This document shows, piece by piece, positions 27,101 through 41,100 of a DNA stretch of 64,000 bases. Under the pieces are notes generated by a model. It did not search any database. It was not told the origin of the DNA and saw only the letters and a program-made list of their open reading frames with translations. Origin of the DNA: Metallyticus violacea. Its lineage: Eukaryota; Arthropoda; Insecta; Mantodea; Metallyticidae. The stretch spans positions 28,531,001-28,595,000 of the forward strand of contig CM060831.1 in assembly GCA_030762175.1 (NCBI GenBank). Reading direction: 5' to 3'. How positions within the stretch are numbered: the stretch's first letter is position 1; each line of letters opens with the position of its first letter. Position numbers and translations under genes: made by a program.

Positions 27101-30100
27101 TTCAATGAGTTCGAAGAGGCCATTTACAGCAATTTACAGACAAAGCTTCTAACTATTATTTTGGGAGATGAAATGTTAATTCAGAGATGTGAGAAATGCA
27201 TTGAAGTGAGATTACATTGAAAAATCAAACCTGTATTTTATCCAATCACCTATCTAACATTGCTAGGACTGGAAATTTATTATCACACCTTGTGTACTTC
27301 CAGCAAAGGGCATGCTCAGCATTTTCAAGCTTTTAACTACTTACTTTTAGATGTCCCAGCACATTAACAGGATCATATATCACACAGTAATGTTAATGAA
27401 AGCTCTCATATTTCTATTTTTATGCTGGCATTTTTCTTGCCCACAATTAAACACCTTTTCCATAAGAATACAATTCATAAGCTCCTCTAGCTGAAGTTTC
27501 TAACTCTGGAGCAACAAATGCAATCTCTAGGAACAATATCAACAATGATAATAATAGCGTAGCTGTGCATGAGCCAAGATCATCATTCAGTGCATGGGTA
27601 TACCTAAGGAAAATTAGCAGTTTTACCATAGCTCATAGAAGCTTGGTTATCTAAAATCCAAAATATTGTACAAGAAGTGGGCATGGGACTAGTATGGTAC
27701 GAGGGAGAAAGGTTGGGTAAAGGATTTTGGAAAGAGATAACAATAAGAATTGAGGATATAGAAAAACAGGAAATATGGGCAAATCTTAACACCAAAAAAA
27801 TATCTGAAATTATATAGTACACTAAAAAATGTGTGGGGAAGAGAAAGGTAAAGTGAAATTTGTGATAAGGTAGGAAGGGAAGGGTTGGCATGGTTTAGAA
27901 CAGGAGTAAAATATTAAAGTGGATTAAAAAATGGACACACCAAGGGGAAATGTCCTATGTGTGCAGATAGTACTTGGCTGTATACTAGAATGTAAGCAAA
28001 CTAAGTTTTGAAGGGAACAGTTCATATTAAGAAAATGGGAAACCTACCAGATGAAATAAGGGGTAGAAGAATTTTAAATTTAAAGTCAGATGAAAACATT
28101 AAGGAACTAGGAAAATACATAGGTAAAGCAAGACAAAAATGGTTATGGGTATAAAATACTTGAAATGTGCTTGAGAATAAAATTGTCTGATAGTGAAAGG
28201 AGGATGGAATGAGTACAGGAGGGTATGGGGCTAGTTTTCTAATATTAGTTAAACAGGATACTTACACACTAATAACCAGGTGTTAATGTGTATAAGGCCC
28301 TAAGGAATAAGCAACTCTAAAGGATATAAATTTGGCCAAATGGGTTTAATTAGAAGAAGAAGAAGAAGAAGAAGAAGAAGAAGAAGAAGAAGAAGAAGAA
28401 GAAGAAGAGGAGGAGGAGGAGGAGGAGGAAGAAGAGGAGGAGGAGGAGGGAGGGAGGGAGGGAGGGAAGGGAGGGAGGGAGGGAAGGAAGGAAGGAAGGA
28501 AGGAAGGAAGGAAGGAAGGAAGGAAGGAAGGAAGGAAGGAAGGAAGGAAGGAAGGAAGGAAGGAAGGAAGATTTAGTAATGTAAGAAATATAACCTAATA
28601 ATGTATTGAATGTATAAATTACTTTTAATGTTCTGTTTTGTTTTTGGATGGATCGAAGCCCGGTCCCCTGGATATTCCAGTAGGTAGCTGCTGATGAACC
28701 GGGGACTGAGGGGCTGAGCCAATCAAATTGGAATAAATTTTGAATGGATTCAGTGCCTTCTGGAATTGCCGAAGGAACTGTTCCTAATTGTTATATTTAA
28801 AAGTAATGTTTTTTTTTTCTTTTATTTATGTCTATAACCAGAAGAAATGTGCTGATGAAGTGAGGACTGGGGCTGTTTGTAAAATTTACTTTAATTAAAA
28901 AAAATGTTTTGTACTTAAATGATATAAATAAATATTCATTCATTCATACCACAGCTCATAATAGTAGTAACTTTACAATTATAGATGCATGCAAGAGGTA
29001 CATTTTTAGTGTTAAATCATGGAATTTCCTCAATGTTCAATTAAAAGAGAAACAATCACATGAAATTGTTCACAAAGGAGAAGAACCAAGCAAGCCTATG
29101 ACTAGCTATAAATCACAATGAAGAAAGCTAAGATTTTATCTATGACAATTTGAGTCTCACAAGAGTCATTGCACCTAAGTTAAAATATCTATTACACAAC
29201 TTTGAGCACAATCATCAACTGGAATTTTAAGTTGGAAGAATCATACAAATGCAGACTACACAAACTGTTGCCTTGTCATATTTAATACCAAAAAATAATA
29301 GAAAGAATCGCTTAGCACTGGAAATACAGAAATATGTGGTAGATTCACAGCTATCATAGACTATGATAGAATACAGTTATAATGGGAAGTTTACTATTTT
29401 CCACAATACTAAAAATTTATAGTTGATTCCTTCCATTATCAAATTAAAGTTCTAACTCAATTTACTGCACTTACATTTCAGCTCTGTATGGCACAGACAA
29501 AAAGTATGAGTACGTCGATTTTGGGTTCTGGATTCGGGACACTGGGAAATGTGTATCCTTAAAATTGTAAAGAGAAGTGGAGAGATATAAAATTGTTGTA
29601 CTATATAAAAGCCTTTTTAGTGGCAATAGAAGTGCAGCTTACATGAAGGGACATGACTGAAATTCATTTTCTGTAATTGCAAACAACCCTTCATATTACC
29701 TGAGTAAAATATAGCAAATTTAGAACATACTTTTTACAAAGTGTTTGCCTTTTTTATAACAATGCTCTGTCTATTTTGAGAAATGTAGGCAAGAGTTTAC
29801 AAGTGGTGTCCAATCTGCATTGGCATACTTTATGAATTACTATTATGGTAAAATTTAGTTAATAACTTTAACTATTAATTTAAAAACTGTAATTAAATAA
29901 TTTATGGTAGTACAATTTAAAAGTAATTTAAATACTATATATTATCATGAAGCACTTAAGATTCAAACTATAACCAATCTCAGTAGTGCAAGTAACTTAC
30001 ATATTGTTTGATTCTGTAACATAGTTATAAAAATGTTTGTCAGAGAAAAGTCGTTCAAGAGGTACCACTTCCACTACATCCCAAGGTTCCTTCTTTCTCT

Positions 30101-33100
30101 CCTTTTTCCAAAGTAATGAGTTCACTCTAAACATATATTCTGCTATGTCTCTGGTGTCATCACGTTTCCACTTACAGATGAGGTACCTGAAAAGTTTATA
30201 AATTTATAGCCTAGCAGTAAGCAAAACAAGATATAGGTGACATACATAGTAACAAAATATAATCCTTGCTTGGACCATGCAGAGAACCAATTCTTCATTC
30301 TGGCTACTTGCTTCTAGTCATAATTTTTCAAGTATTTTGTTTTATTCCTTAACTTTTACACAAATATCTTTCAAAGTTACGCAGAGATGGAGTGACCGTT
30401 AATCTTAAATGGGGAATTAAGAATGGAAGGATCTGAGTCAAACAGATTGATATTTTTTGATTTATTGAAAGCTCTTGACTATATTAATCACAAAGTACAA
30501 TTACGAAAACTAGATTATTGTGAAATTACATGGACAGCACGCTAATAATTTTATTCACACCTTCCACATAAGAAATAGAAATTGAAATCAACACATTAAC
30601 CAATCATATAATTGATATTATTGTATGATTTAGTTGAACTATACACTCTTACTGCTTCACTTACTTATCATAATATATAGAACCAGTTTCAAGAACATTT
30701 CGTTTGCATCATCAGTTGGGCTAAAATTCAACTCAACTGAATATTATGGACAATAAGTGAAGCATTAAGAGTGTGTAGTTCAACTAAATCATGCATAATA
30801 CCAATTATATGATTGGCTTCACTGTGTAAGTTCTAATTTACATTTCAATCCTATAATGTTAATAGGGGAATACTGCAAATGTCAATTTTACTAACATTTT
30901 TTTTCCTTCTAATTTTCATTTATCAAAAATATGAATCTTCTATACCATTTGTTCAACACCCATAAATGTAACTCATAAATGTGGCATTTTCAAATCTAAA
31001 AGAGAGAGAACTCTCAAAACATATATTTTGTTCACAGCGATTAAATTAGTATTACTCTGGAATAAAACTAACAATTCAATCCAAATCTAGCCCTGATTAA
31101 AGTTCTCCAGCTTTATAAGTGTTATGAATGAATAAATGAATGAATGTCGAAAACGCATAATGTGCATAATTTATTATTGTCATTTTGAGCAGAACTAGTC
31201 CATAGATTGCCTTTGTTTACATATTTAAAAACAGTTATCAATAAAAAATCTCTTCTAAAAACCTGAACTACCAAATTATTTGATATTTATGGAATGTACA
31301 CACGTAAATGCAAATTTGCAATATGTTGCATTTGTAGCCTTATTTTGGAACATATAAAAAAGGTTTTTACACACGTTTTAGAATGTAGGAAATATCACCT
31401 TTTCAATTTATTTAAGGATGCTCTTTATTATTTCAGGTCATCAGCATCTAATTCAGGATGTGAAATAGCCAATAAATTTTGCTCAGAGGTTTCTTCTTTC
31501 AGGCTTGAGATTCTTTTATCTAAGACTTTACTTCCCTTCCAAAGGAAGGTATACTTAGGATTTTATGGCCAAAAAAATCCACAGACCCTGGCTGGAATTG
31601 AACCCATGATCCTGGGTCTATGAATAACAGAATTCAGTATGATTGAAAGGGATCATGGGAAGATGCAACTAATTATTAAGTAGTCTCTGAAAAATTTAAA
31701 TACTCATTTATTAAATATTGTACTTACGAAGCTGTTGACAATGGAGTGGTAATATAACCTAAACTTAGGCATTCATTTTTTACACTAAACTCTACTTACT
31801 TACATAAAAGTAAGACGTCTTTCGGGAGAATGTCTCCTGAATCTCTCTCATCTTCAGTTGCTCAATTTATTAATTTATTACTCAAAACTCATTTATTAAT
31901 TAAAACACTTGCCCATCAGAAACATTTTTAAACTTTTTTTTGAAGTTTTTCACAGTAATGGTAGATTTTAGTTTTGAAAGTAGTTAGTTGTAAGTGTATG
32001 CCCTTGAAATGAAAACTGTGTTTGAATAATTTACATCTGTGAGAAGAAATGTGTAATTTAAATTTACCTCTATTATTACAATCATGCACTTTTGAATTTA
32101 TACAAAAAAGTTTGATGTGTGTTTGCATTTGAAGTAAAACCTTCATATATATATAATATAAATGAAAATGAGCAATGTAACTAAAATAACAATAACTAAA
32201 GAAGCAGAAAAAGATATATACAGTAAAAATTAAAAATAAGGTAACTCTTGGAATAATGTAACTAATATAACAAAAACTAGAGAAGCAGAAATAGAACAAG
32301 AACACAAGAGGTTTGAAATATTGCAATATTTGTGTTGTTATTTTAGTGTTTTATCTCTATTCTGCCCTATATATATATTCAGGAAATTTACACAAACTTT
32401 ACTATGAGTCAGTTTTTTGAATGTATGACAATTGCTAGTCACTGCAACATGCCTTGAAGGGCATGAGTTTTGAAAGTATGATACTGTGCAACCTAAGGTG
32501 GTTAAGAACAAACATAATTGCATTCTGTACACAAACTTACTTATACCTATTAAGTGGCAAAAGCCTTTCTCTTTTTATCTCCAAGATACATCAACTCTTT
32601 CCATGGCACTTTTTAGAACTATATTAACTGATTATATGACAGAAACTCAATCTGCAATTATGGTAACACTCATTTCAAATTATTTGTGACAAAGTCCAAA
32701 TAAATTTGATTACCCAGTATATGTGCACAACCACACAAGGCAATGACAATATCTTCAGTATTTTGTAATATGGCTTACAGTGGTACTTTTTGGCATATTT
32801 AAAATTGTTGCAATAATCATTTTTTGTAACCTAAATATTCTGATTCAGTGCTATGCTACCAAGTTATTAAACTAAATGTACACAGAGCAACTGAAGATTT
32901 TTTCTCCATAAATGATTCAGCAAATGCTGTTAATTGCAAGAACCTGCATGGCGGGTGCAATGTTGCAGTAATCATTTATTTAATTATGACATACTGCAGG
33001 ATAAATATGGGGTAGTGCCATATCTTGTTGGAAAATTAATCACTATCTGTCTCCAGCAGTGGCATCAGCATTTGTTAACATATCAAAGCAAGTGTGATAT

Positions 33101-36100
33101 TGCTTTCTATTCAAAAATAAATAAATAAATAAATAAATAAAAAAAGTAGACCATACACATTACTCTAAAATGTCACAAAAATATCCACTTTCTGAGATTC
33201 ACGCACATGCTACATATAAAATGAGGATTCTCAGTTCCCCAAATCCTGACACTGTGCCGACTAACTTTGCCACTTATATGGAAGAACATCTCATCACGGA
33301 AATAAGGCTCTTAGCAAATTATCATTCAAGCAGTTATATTTCCTGACAGAGAACCTTGCGGCAGAAATGGTCATCTAGCATCAACTTATACAGCCACTGC
33401 AGGAGATATGGATGCATTTCTACCAATATATTCCGAGGAATGCCAAGTTGTAAGCTTGCTTTGCACATTGACTTTTAAGGGCTGCTTTGATAAGCCTCCC
33501 TAATGCACTGCATTGTCCTCAGTGTCAAAAGCCAGCCTGTCGATTTGCCTTACACAGACATTACTTTACATTTAATTTATCAATGATACAGTTTTCAAAA
33601 GGTGGTTGTACTTTTGAAATTTGGTGTAAAACCAACCTGTATGTATGGAACTGCAAGACACAATATATCTTCTCCTCTTCTATGGCAACTATTTCTCTAC
33701 AGCATGGGTTGGACTGTGGTTAAGTGACATAAAATTCATGCAATATTGAGTACATCAAACACTCACATCCCCCACCTGCAGAATTGGACAAACCAATGCT
33801 AGACATGGCATTCCTACCAGTGCAACACTAAAATCTGGGCGGATGACCTGATTTGTTTAAGTTGCATATCAACTTCCATCTCCAAAAGGGAGGGGGGATT
33901 GCTTTAAAGCTATTAGTTGCCAATCTAATGGAAAGCTTATGGTGAATGGCTCAGTATTCTATGTGAAATATGGTGCAAAATCCACATTGAAATGTTTTAA
34001 ATGGAAACTGTAAGACACAGTATACCTTCAACTTAGGTATTCATTTTTTTACACTAAACTCCATTCACTTACACAAAAGTAAGATGCGTTTCGGGAGAAT
34101 CTCTCCCATCTTCAGTTGCTCACTGAACCACTGTTACTCGAAACTATGGCTGAACAAACGGATGTTCCTGTGGTGGCCTCTGTTGGTTGGTTGAAGTAGG
34201 AAGTTGCTGAACTCATCCATAAGAGGAAACTGGAAATTCATTAGGTTATCTCTATTTTTTAATATGAAAATTTTTTCCCAAGTGGATAACTCCAATGGGT
34301 ACATTGTGAACAGAGCTACATAGGCAAAACAAAAAGAAATTTGGAAATTTGGAGGAAAAAACATTTTAGAAATATTCGGTTTAAACAGGTGGATAAATCG
34401 GCAGTAGCAGCTCACTTTTGGACCAAAACCATGAAATAAAACCAGGAATGAAACTGCTGAAACATCTTCACAGCCCATTGGAGTTATCCACTTGGGAAAA
34501 AATTTTCATATTGAAAAATAGAGATAACCTAATGAATTTCCAGTTTCCTCCTATGGATGAGCTCAGCAACTTTCTACTTCAACCAACAGAGGCCACCACA
34601 GGAACATCCGTTTGTCCAGCCATAGTTTCGAGTAAGAGCGGTTCAGTGAGCAACTGAAGATGGGAGAGATTCTCTTGAAACGCATCTTACTTTTGTGTAA
34701 GTGAATGGAGTTTAGTGTAAAAAATGAATACCTAAATTGAGGTTATATTGCCACTCCATTGTCAACAGTTTTGTAAGTAAAATATTTATATACAGTATGC
34801 CTTATTTTCTTCTATTGCAATCATTTTTCTACAGTACTGCATTGTAAACAGCAGCAGAAATAAGTGAATAACAAAGTGCCTAATAACAGACTAAGAACTT
34901 AAAAGGTGCTCTTTCCACTCATGAATTTTATTTTGCTGCACCTGCCATGCAAACCACTATAAGGTTCCTAAAATTAATGGCATCATTTTGGCTCATGTTT
35001 TATCATTAATATATACATATAATAATAAAAAAAAGATGAAACAATATTGGCCAAAATTTCCACTGGTGGCCCCACTAGGAAGTGAGATATTGCCAGTCAT
35101 CCTAGTGCTCTTGTCAGATTCCATTAAAGAAACTATAAGCTATAAAATATTCTAAACTTTATCTGTAAAGTCTCAAAAAAAGGGAACAATTTTATGTTCA
35201 CAAAGCAGTGTTCTCTATTAAATGATGTCCACTCCAATAATTTCTATGCAACTACATCTTTAAGAAGGAAATTAGATATCTGTGCCCACCTTTCAGAGTT
35301 AGCTGGTCGACTTGTGTTGGGTTTGTGGATGCTGATTTTCTGGAATGCTTTGTACATCAAATACACCAACCCCACACTAAATGGGGTGAAGAGATCAAAT
35401 AACTTGCACACAAAGTGACCTCCTATAACAGAGTAGCAAACAACAGTTCCTTTCATCTCCAATAGCTTGGCACTTCAACATACATGAAATAGTGAAATCT
35501 TGTAAAATCAAAATAATTGACCAATTATTAGAGTTTGTATAATTGGGTTCATAGTATCCAAAAACAGCTTCCTTTGTATTGTAACCAAACACTTGTCCCT
35601 GTCTCTTAACCTCTTTAAAAGCCATAAATGGCATGTCACTGGTTTGTAGTGGTACAATTTTGCAAAACAAAGCTTTTTGTTGGAAAAGTCATTGGTGTGC
35701 ACACTGCTGACTTTGTCCATGCAAAATGCATTGAAGAGGAGCAAAAATCTTTTGCAGCAATGTTAAACAAGCCTGTTCTTATTTTAAAGATCCTCCAAAT
35801 GCTTTGTTGTTAGCTGGGGATGCAACGATACAGTTTACGATGGATAGTTGGAAAATAAGATTCCATATATTTAAACTGAGAACTCGTAGGAATCTTGGGT
35901 TGGCAATGTGTTGTGATCCCACAGTGTCATTCCTCTTTCTTTTTATGACATATGAATGAATGAATTTATTTTCCACAATTAACACTACAATTTAATATGT
36001 ATGTACATACAATACCCTAAAATTACAATCAAAACTAAAATATCATTATGTACATTTAACATTGCTCTTTATTCTCAAGATCAATATTCCCACTGTTTCC

Positions 36101-38121
36101 TACTTCCTTAAACCCCATGTTGTATGGTTGTAAGAAACCTCTTATTCTTTCCTCTTTATCTTCCTTTTCTTTCTTTCCATTTTGATCCAACTTCTCTTTA
36201 ACTTCTCCCAGGAACTCCCCCTTTTCTGAATGCCTTCTACACCCTTATTTCTTAACATTTTTATTCATTTCATGACACAGCCATCACATATGTGGTGCTG
36301 GCACAGTGCTTTGTTAAAGAAGGAAATCAAAATAGTGAGAGCCCAGGAAGCATGGAGAGTCCATTCTTATATCAAACAACCTGCAAAACACATCTATTCT
36401 CCATGCTTGCTGGGCACTCACTTCTGATTTCCTTTCTTTAACAAAGCACTGCACCAATACCACTTGTGAAATGAATTATACATAACAAAGCGAATGAGAA
36501 ATGATCCATGTGAAACCACAACACTTTGGCATCATTTCTAGGAGTTCTCAGAGAAAAAAAAGAAAAAAGGGGAGAAACTTATTTTCCAGATATTCCATGT
36601 ACTTTACAGAAAATAACAAAACAAAAAATTACACTGCAATGACTTCTCAGCTCCTTGATTATGAAAAGGTTTTCATTCTTATTCTACAGGCTCTAAAATT
36701 AAGTGTGTGCTTAAGAAGAAATTTTGTATACCATTTTATCTCTCAAGGTTTTAGTTATTAACAATACAGTGTATTCAAGTTGGTTGAAGATGGAGAGGTC
36801 TCTTCGAAACCAGTTCCACCATATTTAAAAGTAAGGGAAGCATAAGAGTGTGTTAGATAACAGATTAGATATAATTTACATTTAACAAGCTTCACTGTGC
36901 GAGTTCCAACAGAATTTTTTAAAAATGTCTTATTTTTCAAAAGTTTCTTAAATGAATTATGAAGGTTTTCAAACCACATAGGAACAGACTAGGAGAAATT
37001 GATTCGTTTACAGAATAAGAAAATGGAAGATTTATACATGAGAGGTTTTAACCACAACTTCTATAACTTGAAGAAGGATATTAAATACTACATAATAAAA
37101 GGAAAAAGTAAACTGATAGTGCAGATATACATTTTTTAAATTTGTGTCTTAAACATCAAATCTGCCGAAAATTTGTTACAAAAATAGTTAAATATAACCA
37201 TAACAGTAAGGAACAATTAACAGCTGAAAAGAAATTAATCCATATGGAAAAAGCAAAACATTTAAAAAAGAGTTATCAAGTTGGTTGAAGATGGAGAGGA
37301 TGTCTTTTCGAAACCGGTCCCACCGTATTTAAAAGTAAGTGAAGAATAAGAATGTGTTAGACGATAGATTAGATATAAATTTCCAACAGAATTTTTTAAA
37401 AACATCTTATTTTTTTAAAATTCTTAAATGAAATACAGTGCATCTTTTTTTTTTGCCACTTATATTTTACAATATAGGCATTTGATGATGATTGAAAGAA
37501 CAAATGTGACAAAATTATCTCACTAATGTAACTTGAACAACAGATCTTTAAAGTGAAACCTTGATCCATTGTTTCCTATAGGGTAGGCAAAAGATAACTA
37601 TAAATGTGGGAAAATTATGAATGGGAGAAAGGGACTTAAGCATGTGCATCTTTGGCATGTTAAAATTGAGAGGTGGTCTTATGGACTAAAATGAAAGAGA
37701 GCCTTCAGAAATATCCCTATATTAATTTTAAAATATCAAAATATTGACAAGTCGTATATTGCACCCACATCAGAAATCCCCACAGTCTAAAACAACCTTT
37801 AGGTATTTCGTAAAGTGTACTCACATGTTTCGTGGGTTGCACCATGACTTCTGTAACAATAAAACTCTAACTTGAAAGGTTAATTGGAACTTGTATAGTG
37901 AAGCTAACCATACAATTAAGAGCATAGCATAATTGAGTCAAACTACTGGCTCCACTTACTTGCTTAAATTTAGTGCATGTTTCGCATACAATTGCATTAT
38001 CAGGTAATTGTTGACTGCAGATAATTCATTATGCTTGCTTGGGATGTATATTTGGCTTTGGTGGAAGTGTGATGAGCTTTGTTTTTGTTTTCATATCTGA
38101 AGTATCAAAGTTCATTAATCT

Positions 38122-38166
<45 letters not shown>

Positions 38167-41100
38167 AATGTAGATTTTCTCCCATGTTGCAAACACTGTA
38201 GGTCCTTGTATTGATTTTAATAATGTTGTTTTATTCACTATATTGTGGTTTTCTTCTTTTCTTTTTGAATGGTGTTTAATGCCCATTTTTACTACTGAGG
38301 CACCACAATGGTGGACACTGAAGATACATGAGATAAAATAATATATTGGGAAAGGATTTCTTTTTTTTTAAGGAAGAAAATGTTCCAGGTTTAAGTATGG
38401 GTACCCCCTTGACATTTGCCATTTATGAGGATTGAAGAAAACTTGGAAAAATCCTGTAAGGGAGAACGGTCCTAATGGGATTCAAATCCCAGATCTCCTG
38501 CTCATGAGTTCACACCTTAACGACCTTGGCTATACATGGCAATTTGTGGATTTTTGTCCAGAAATGAGGTGCTACTACTTATTTCTCCATTTGTTTGTAT
38601 TTTATGTTCCTGAAATGTTCTTTTAACCATGCACCTATGTTTACCTTTGTTTTTTCAATAAAGACTTTTTCACATTCTGTGCAACTTATTTGGTAATTAC
38701 CTGCATTTTTTCTGATGGAATATTGACATAAATATTGCCATTCAGGAGATTTTTTACATTAAATCTGTTTATAGATGCCAATCTGATATTAAAATCTTTT
38801 AGAATATTTTGAAATATTTCCATAGCCCATGGGTGATATATGAATTTTTTAAAATGTATCTTATTTTTTCCTGTTGAAAGTGTTGTAGTTTCTTCAATAC
38901 ATTTCTGCCTCTTGAATTTTTATACTATTTTGTGAACTAGTTCTTTGCTAAATCCTTTTATCGCTGTTCTTCCTATTTGCTTGTATTATTTGTAGCATTT
39001 ATTATTCCTTGTTAATGTGTAGGTTAACTAGCCTGTGTGTTAAGCTGTTGATCACTGCATGTTTATGTGTTTTGGGGTTAAATCAAGTCAGCTTTGATGT
39101 TACTGTCTGCATGTGCATGTACATTCTTTCTGTAGATTCCAAATTCCAGGTTTCCTTGAAGTTTTATTATTTTAATGTCCAGGAATGGTAACACATTATC
39201 TGTTTCTATTTCACATGTGAATGATATGCTTTTATTCTGTATATTCAGATGTTTTATGACATCGTCAATGTGTTTTTTATTAATTATGGCCAATATATTG
39301 TCAACATATCTGTACATATATCAGCAGTAGCATCTCATTTCTGAATAGAAAACCATGACATAGTGAATAAAGCAAAATTATTAAAACCAGTACAAGAAAC
39401 CACACACTAGCAACATGGGAGAAAATCTACATTCATAAATACCAAGACAGATTAATGAACTTCACTACTTCAGGAATGAAAACATAAACTTTAAGTTCAT
39501 CATACCTCCACCAGAGCAGAATATACATCCCCAAAGCATAAATAATTATCCAGCAGTCGATGGTTAGCTGATAATGCAGGCTATTGTCTGCGAAACATGT
39601 ATTAAATTTAAAAAAGTAAGCGGAATCAATAATAGTATGTAGTTTGACTCAATCAAAATGATCTTAATTAAATAAAAATTTAGCTTCCTTTTCATGCCAT
39701 ATGCATACAAGAGGTTACAATGGACAATGAAAATGAGCTCTCTTGCTGCAAGATATCACTCATGGCTTTGTATATCACCTGTCTTGTGCATCTTCATTTC
39801 TATTCTGCTTCCCCTCCAATACAAACATATACCATTATGATTTATCTTTTGTCTCATGTACCCTGTTCAGCACTGTTACTTCACACATGAGAAAATAATG
39901 TGCACCTGGCCACACTATTTTTCAAAAACATTTTATTGAACTTGTTGCAATTTATTAATGATTCATGATTAAAAAAAAAACAATCAATATGTTTGATCAA
40001 TGGGGAAAAACTATACTTCAAGGAATGGTCAACATGGGTTCTATTTATAATTGAAATATTTCTACGACTGAATGAATCAAAAGAAGGATACAGGAAAACA
40101 ATTGAAAGGAATGATAGATTGAGGTATTACTGTACTACTGTTTAATGTGGGTGGCTATATTCGGTCCATAAAACTTAACTTCAGAACATACTTTTTGCTT
40201 TTTCAATCAACAGTATAAAATATTTACTTAAATGTAAAATTGGAACTTAAACACAGTGAAGCCAATCATATTAATGGATATCATTGTATGATTAGTTGAA
40301 CTACACACTCTTAAAGCTTCACTTACTTTTTATAAATGTATGGAACCGGTTTCGAGAACATTTGTTCCCATCTTCAGCCATGCTAAGGTTCAACTGTCGG
40401 ATCATTCGTTGAGCTGTGGGAATGTAAATTCTGCTCTGGTGGCGGTGTGATAAACTTGTAGTTTATGTTTTCATCCCCGACAATGTCGAAGTTCATTATG
40501 CTGTTTTTGTATTTGTAGATGTAGATTTTCTCCCAGGTTGCTAATTCCGTAGGTCCTTGTACTGATTTTAATAATTTTGTTTTATTTATTATGTCGTGAT
40601 TTTGTGTCCAAAAATGATATGCTACTGCTGATTTCTCTATTTGCTTGTACTTTATGTTCCTGAAATGTTCCTTTAACCGTGTGCCAATGTTTCTCTTTGT
40701 TTTCCCTATGTAGATTTTTTCACATTCTGCACAGTTTATTTTGTAAATACCTGATTTTTCTTCTTGTGGAATACTGTCATTAACATTATCTATCAGCAAA
40801 TTTTGAACATTAAATCTATTAATCGGTGCCAACCTGATATTAAAATCTTTAAGAATATTCTGAAATTTTTTTGTGGCCCATGGATGATATGTGAATTTTT
40901 TAAAAATAATTTTATCTTTTTTTGCTGAAAGTGTTGTGGTTTCTTTGATATGTTTTTGTCTCTTGAATTTCTGCACCTTTTTATGTACTAGTTCTTTTTT
41001 AAAACCATTTTTAACTGCTGTTTCTTCTATTTGTTTGTATTCTTTAAAATATTCTTCTTTGCTAATTTGTAGGTTAACTAGCCGGTGTGTTAAACTGTTA

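Larger units (their letters stand above)
34029..34791. mobile_element. Inverted PLE pair with 12 bp target duplication
   Basis: Flanked by ACAGTATACCTT (34017-34028) and ACAGTATGCCTT (34792-34803). The plus copy runs from about 34301 to the right end and encodes [50 protein letters not shown] and [14 protein letters not shown] shorter inverted copy of its last 265 bp occupies 34029-34300. The whole unit sits within a single target duplication, so both arms appear to have entered together. Confidence 0.88.
37895..39318 (-). mobile_element. PLE copy E with RT catalytic region (minus half of an inverted pair)
   Basis: Minus strand: [15 protein letters not shown] (RT motif with YVDN), [40 protein letters not shown], then decayed GIY-YIG region and [19 protein letters not shown]. 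The 3' end is near 37895-38030. Interrupted by a T-run of about 41 (38122-38160) and by the SINE at 38254-38543. Frameshifted and inactive. Confidence 0.88.

Noticed and set aside
28340..28576. Open frame rich in Arg, Gly and Lys
   Set aside because: Translation of the purine microsatellite.
29474..29551. Apparent exon on the minus strand with good acceptor (tttcccag) and donor (gtaagt), open as [12 protein letters not shown]...
   Set aside because: The phase does not fit: joined to exon 10 it meets a stop, and exon 10 joins exon 11 directly with the right phase and a conserved sequence. Could be a rare alternative exon at most.
31928..32326. 132-codon open frame on the minus strand
   Set aside because: Phe/Tyr/Cys-rich low-complexity composition from AT-rich DNA, no motif, no splice context.
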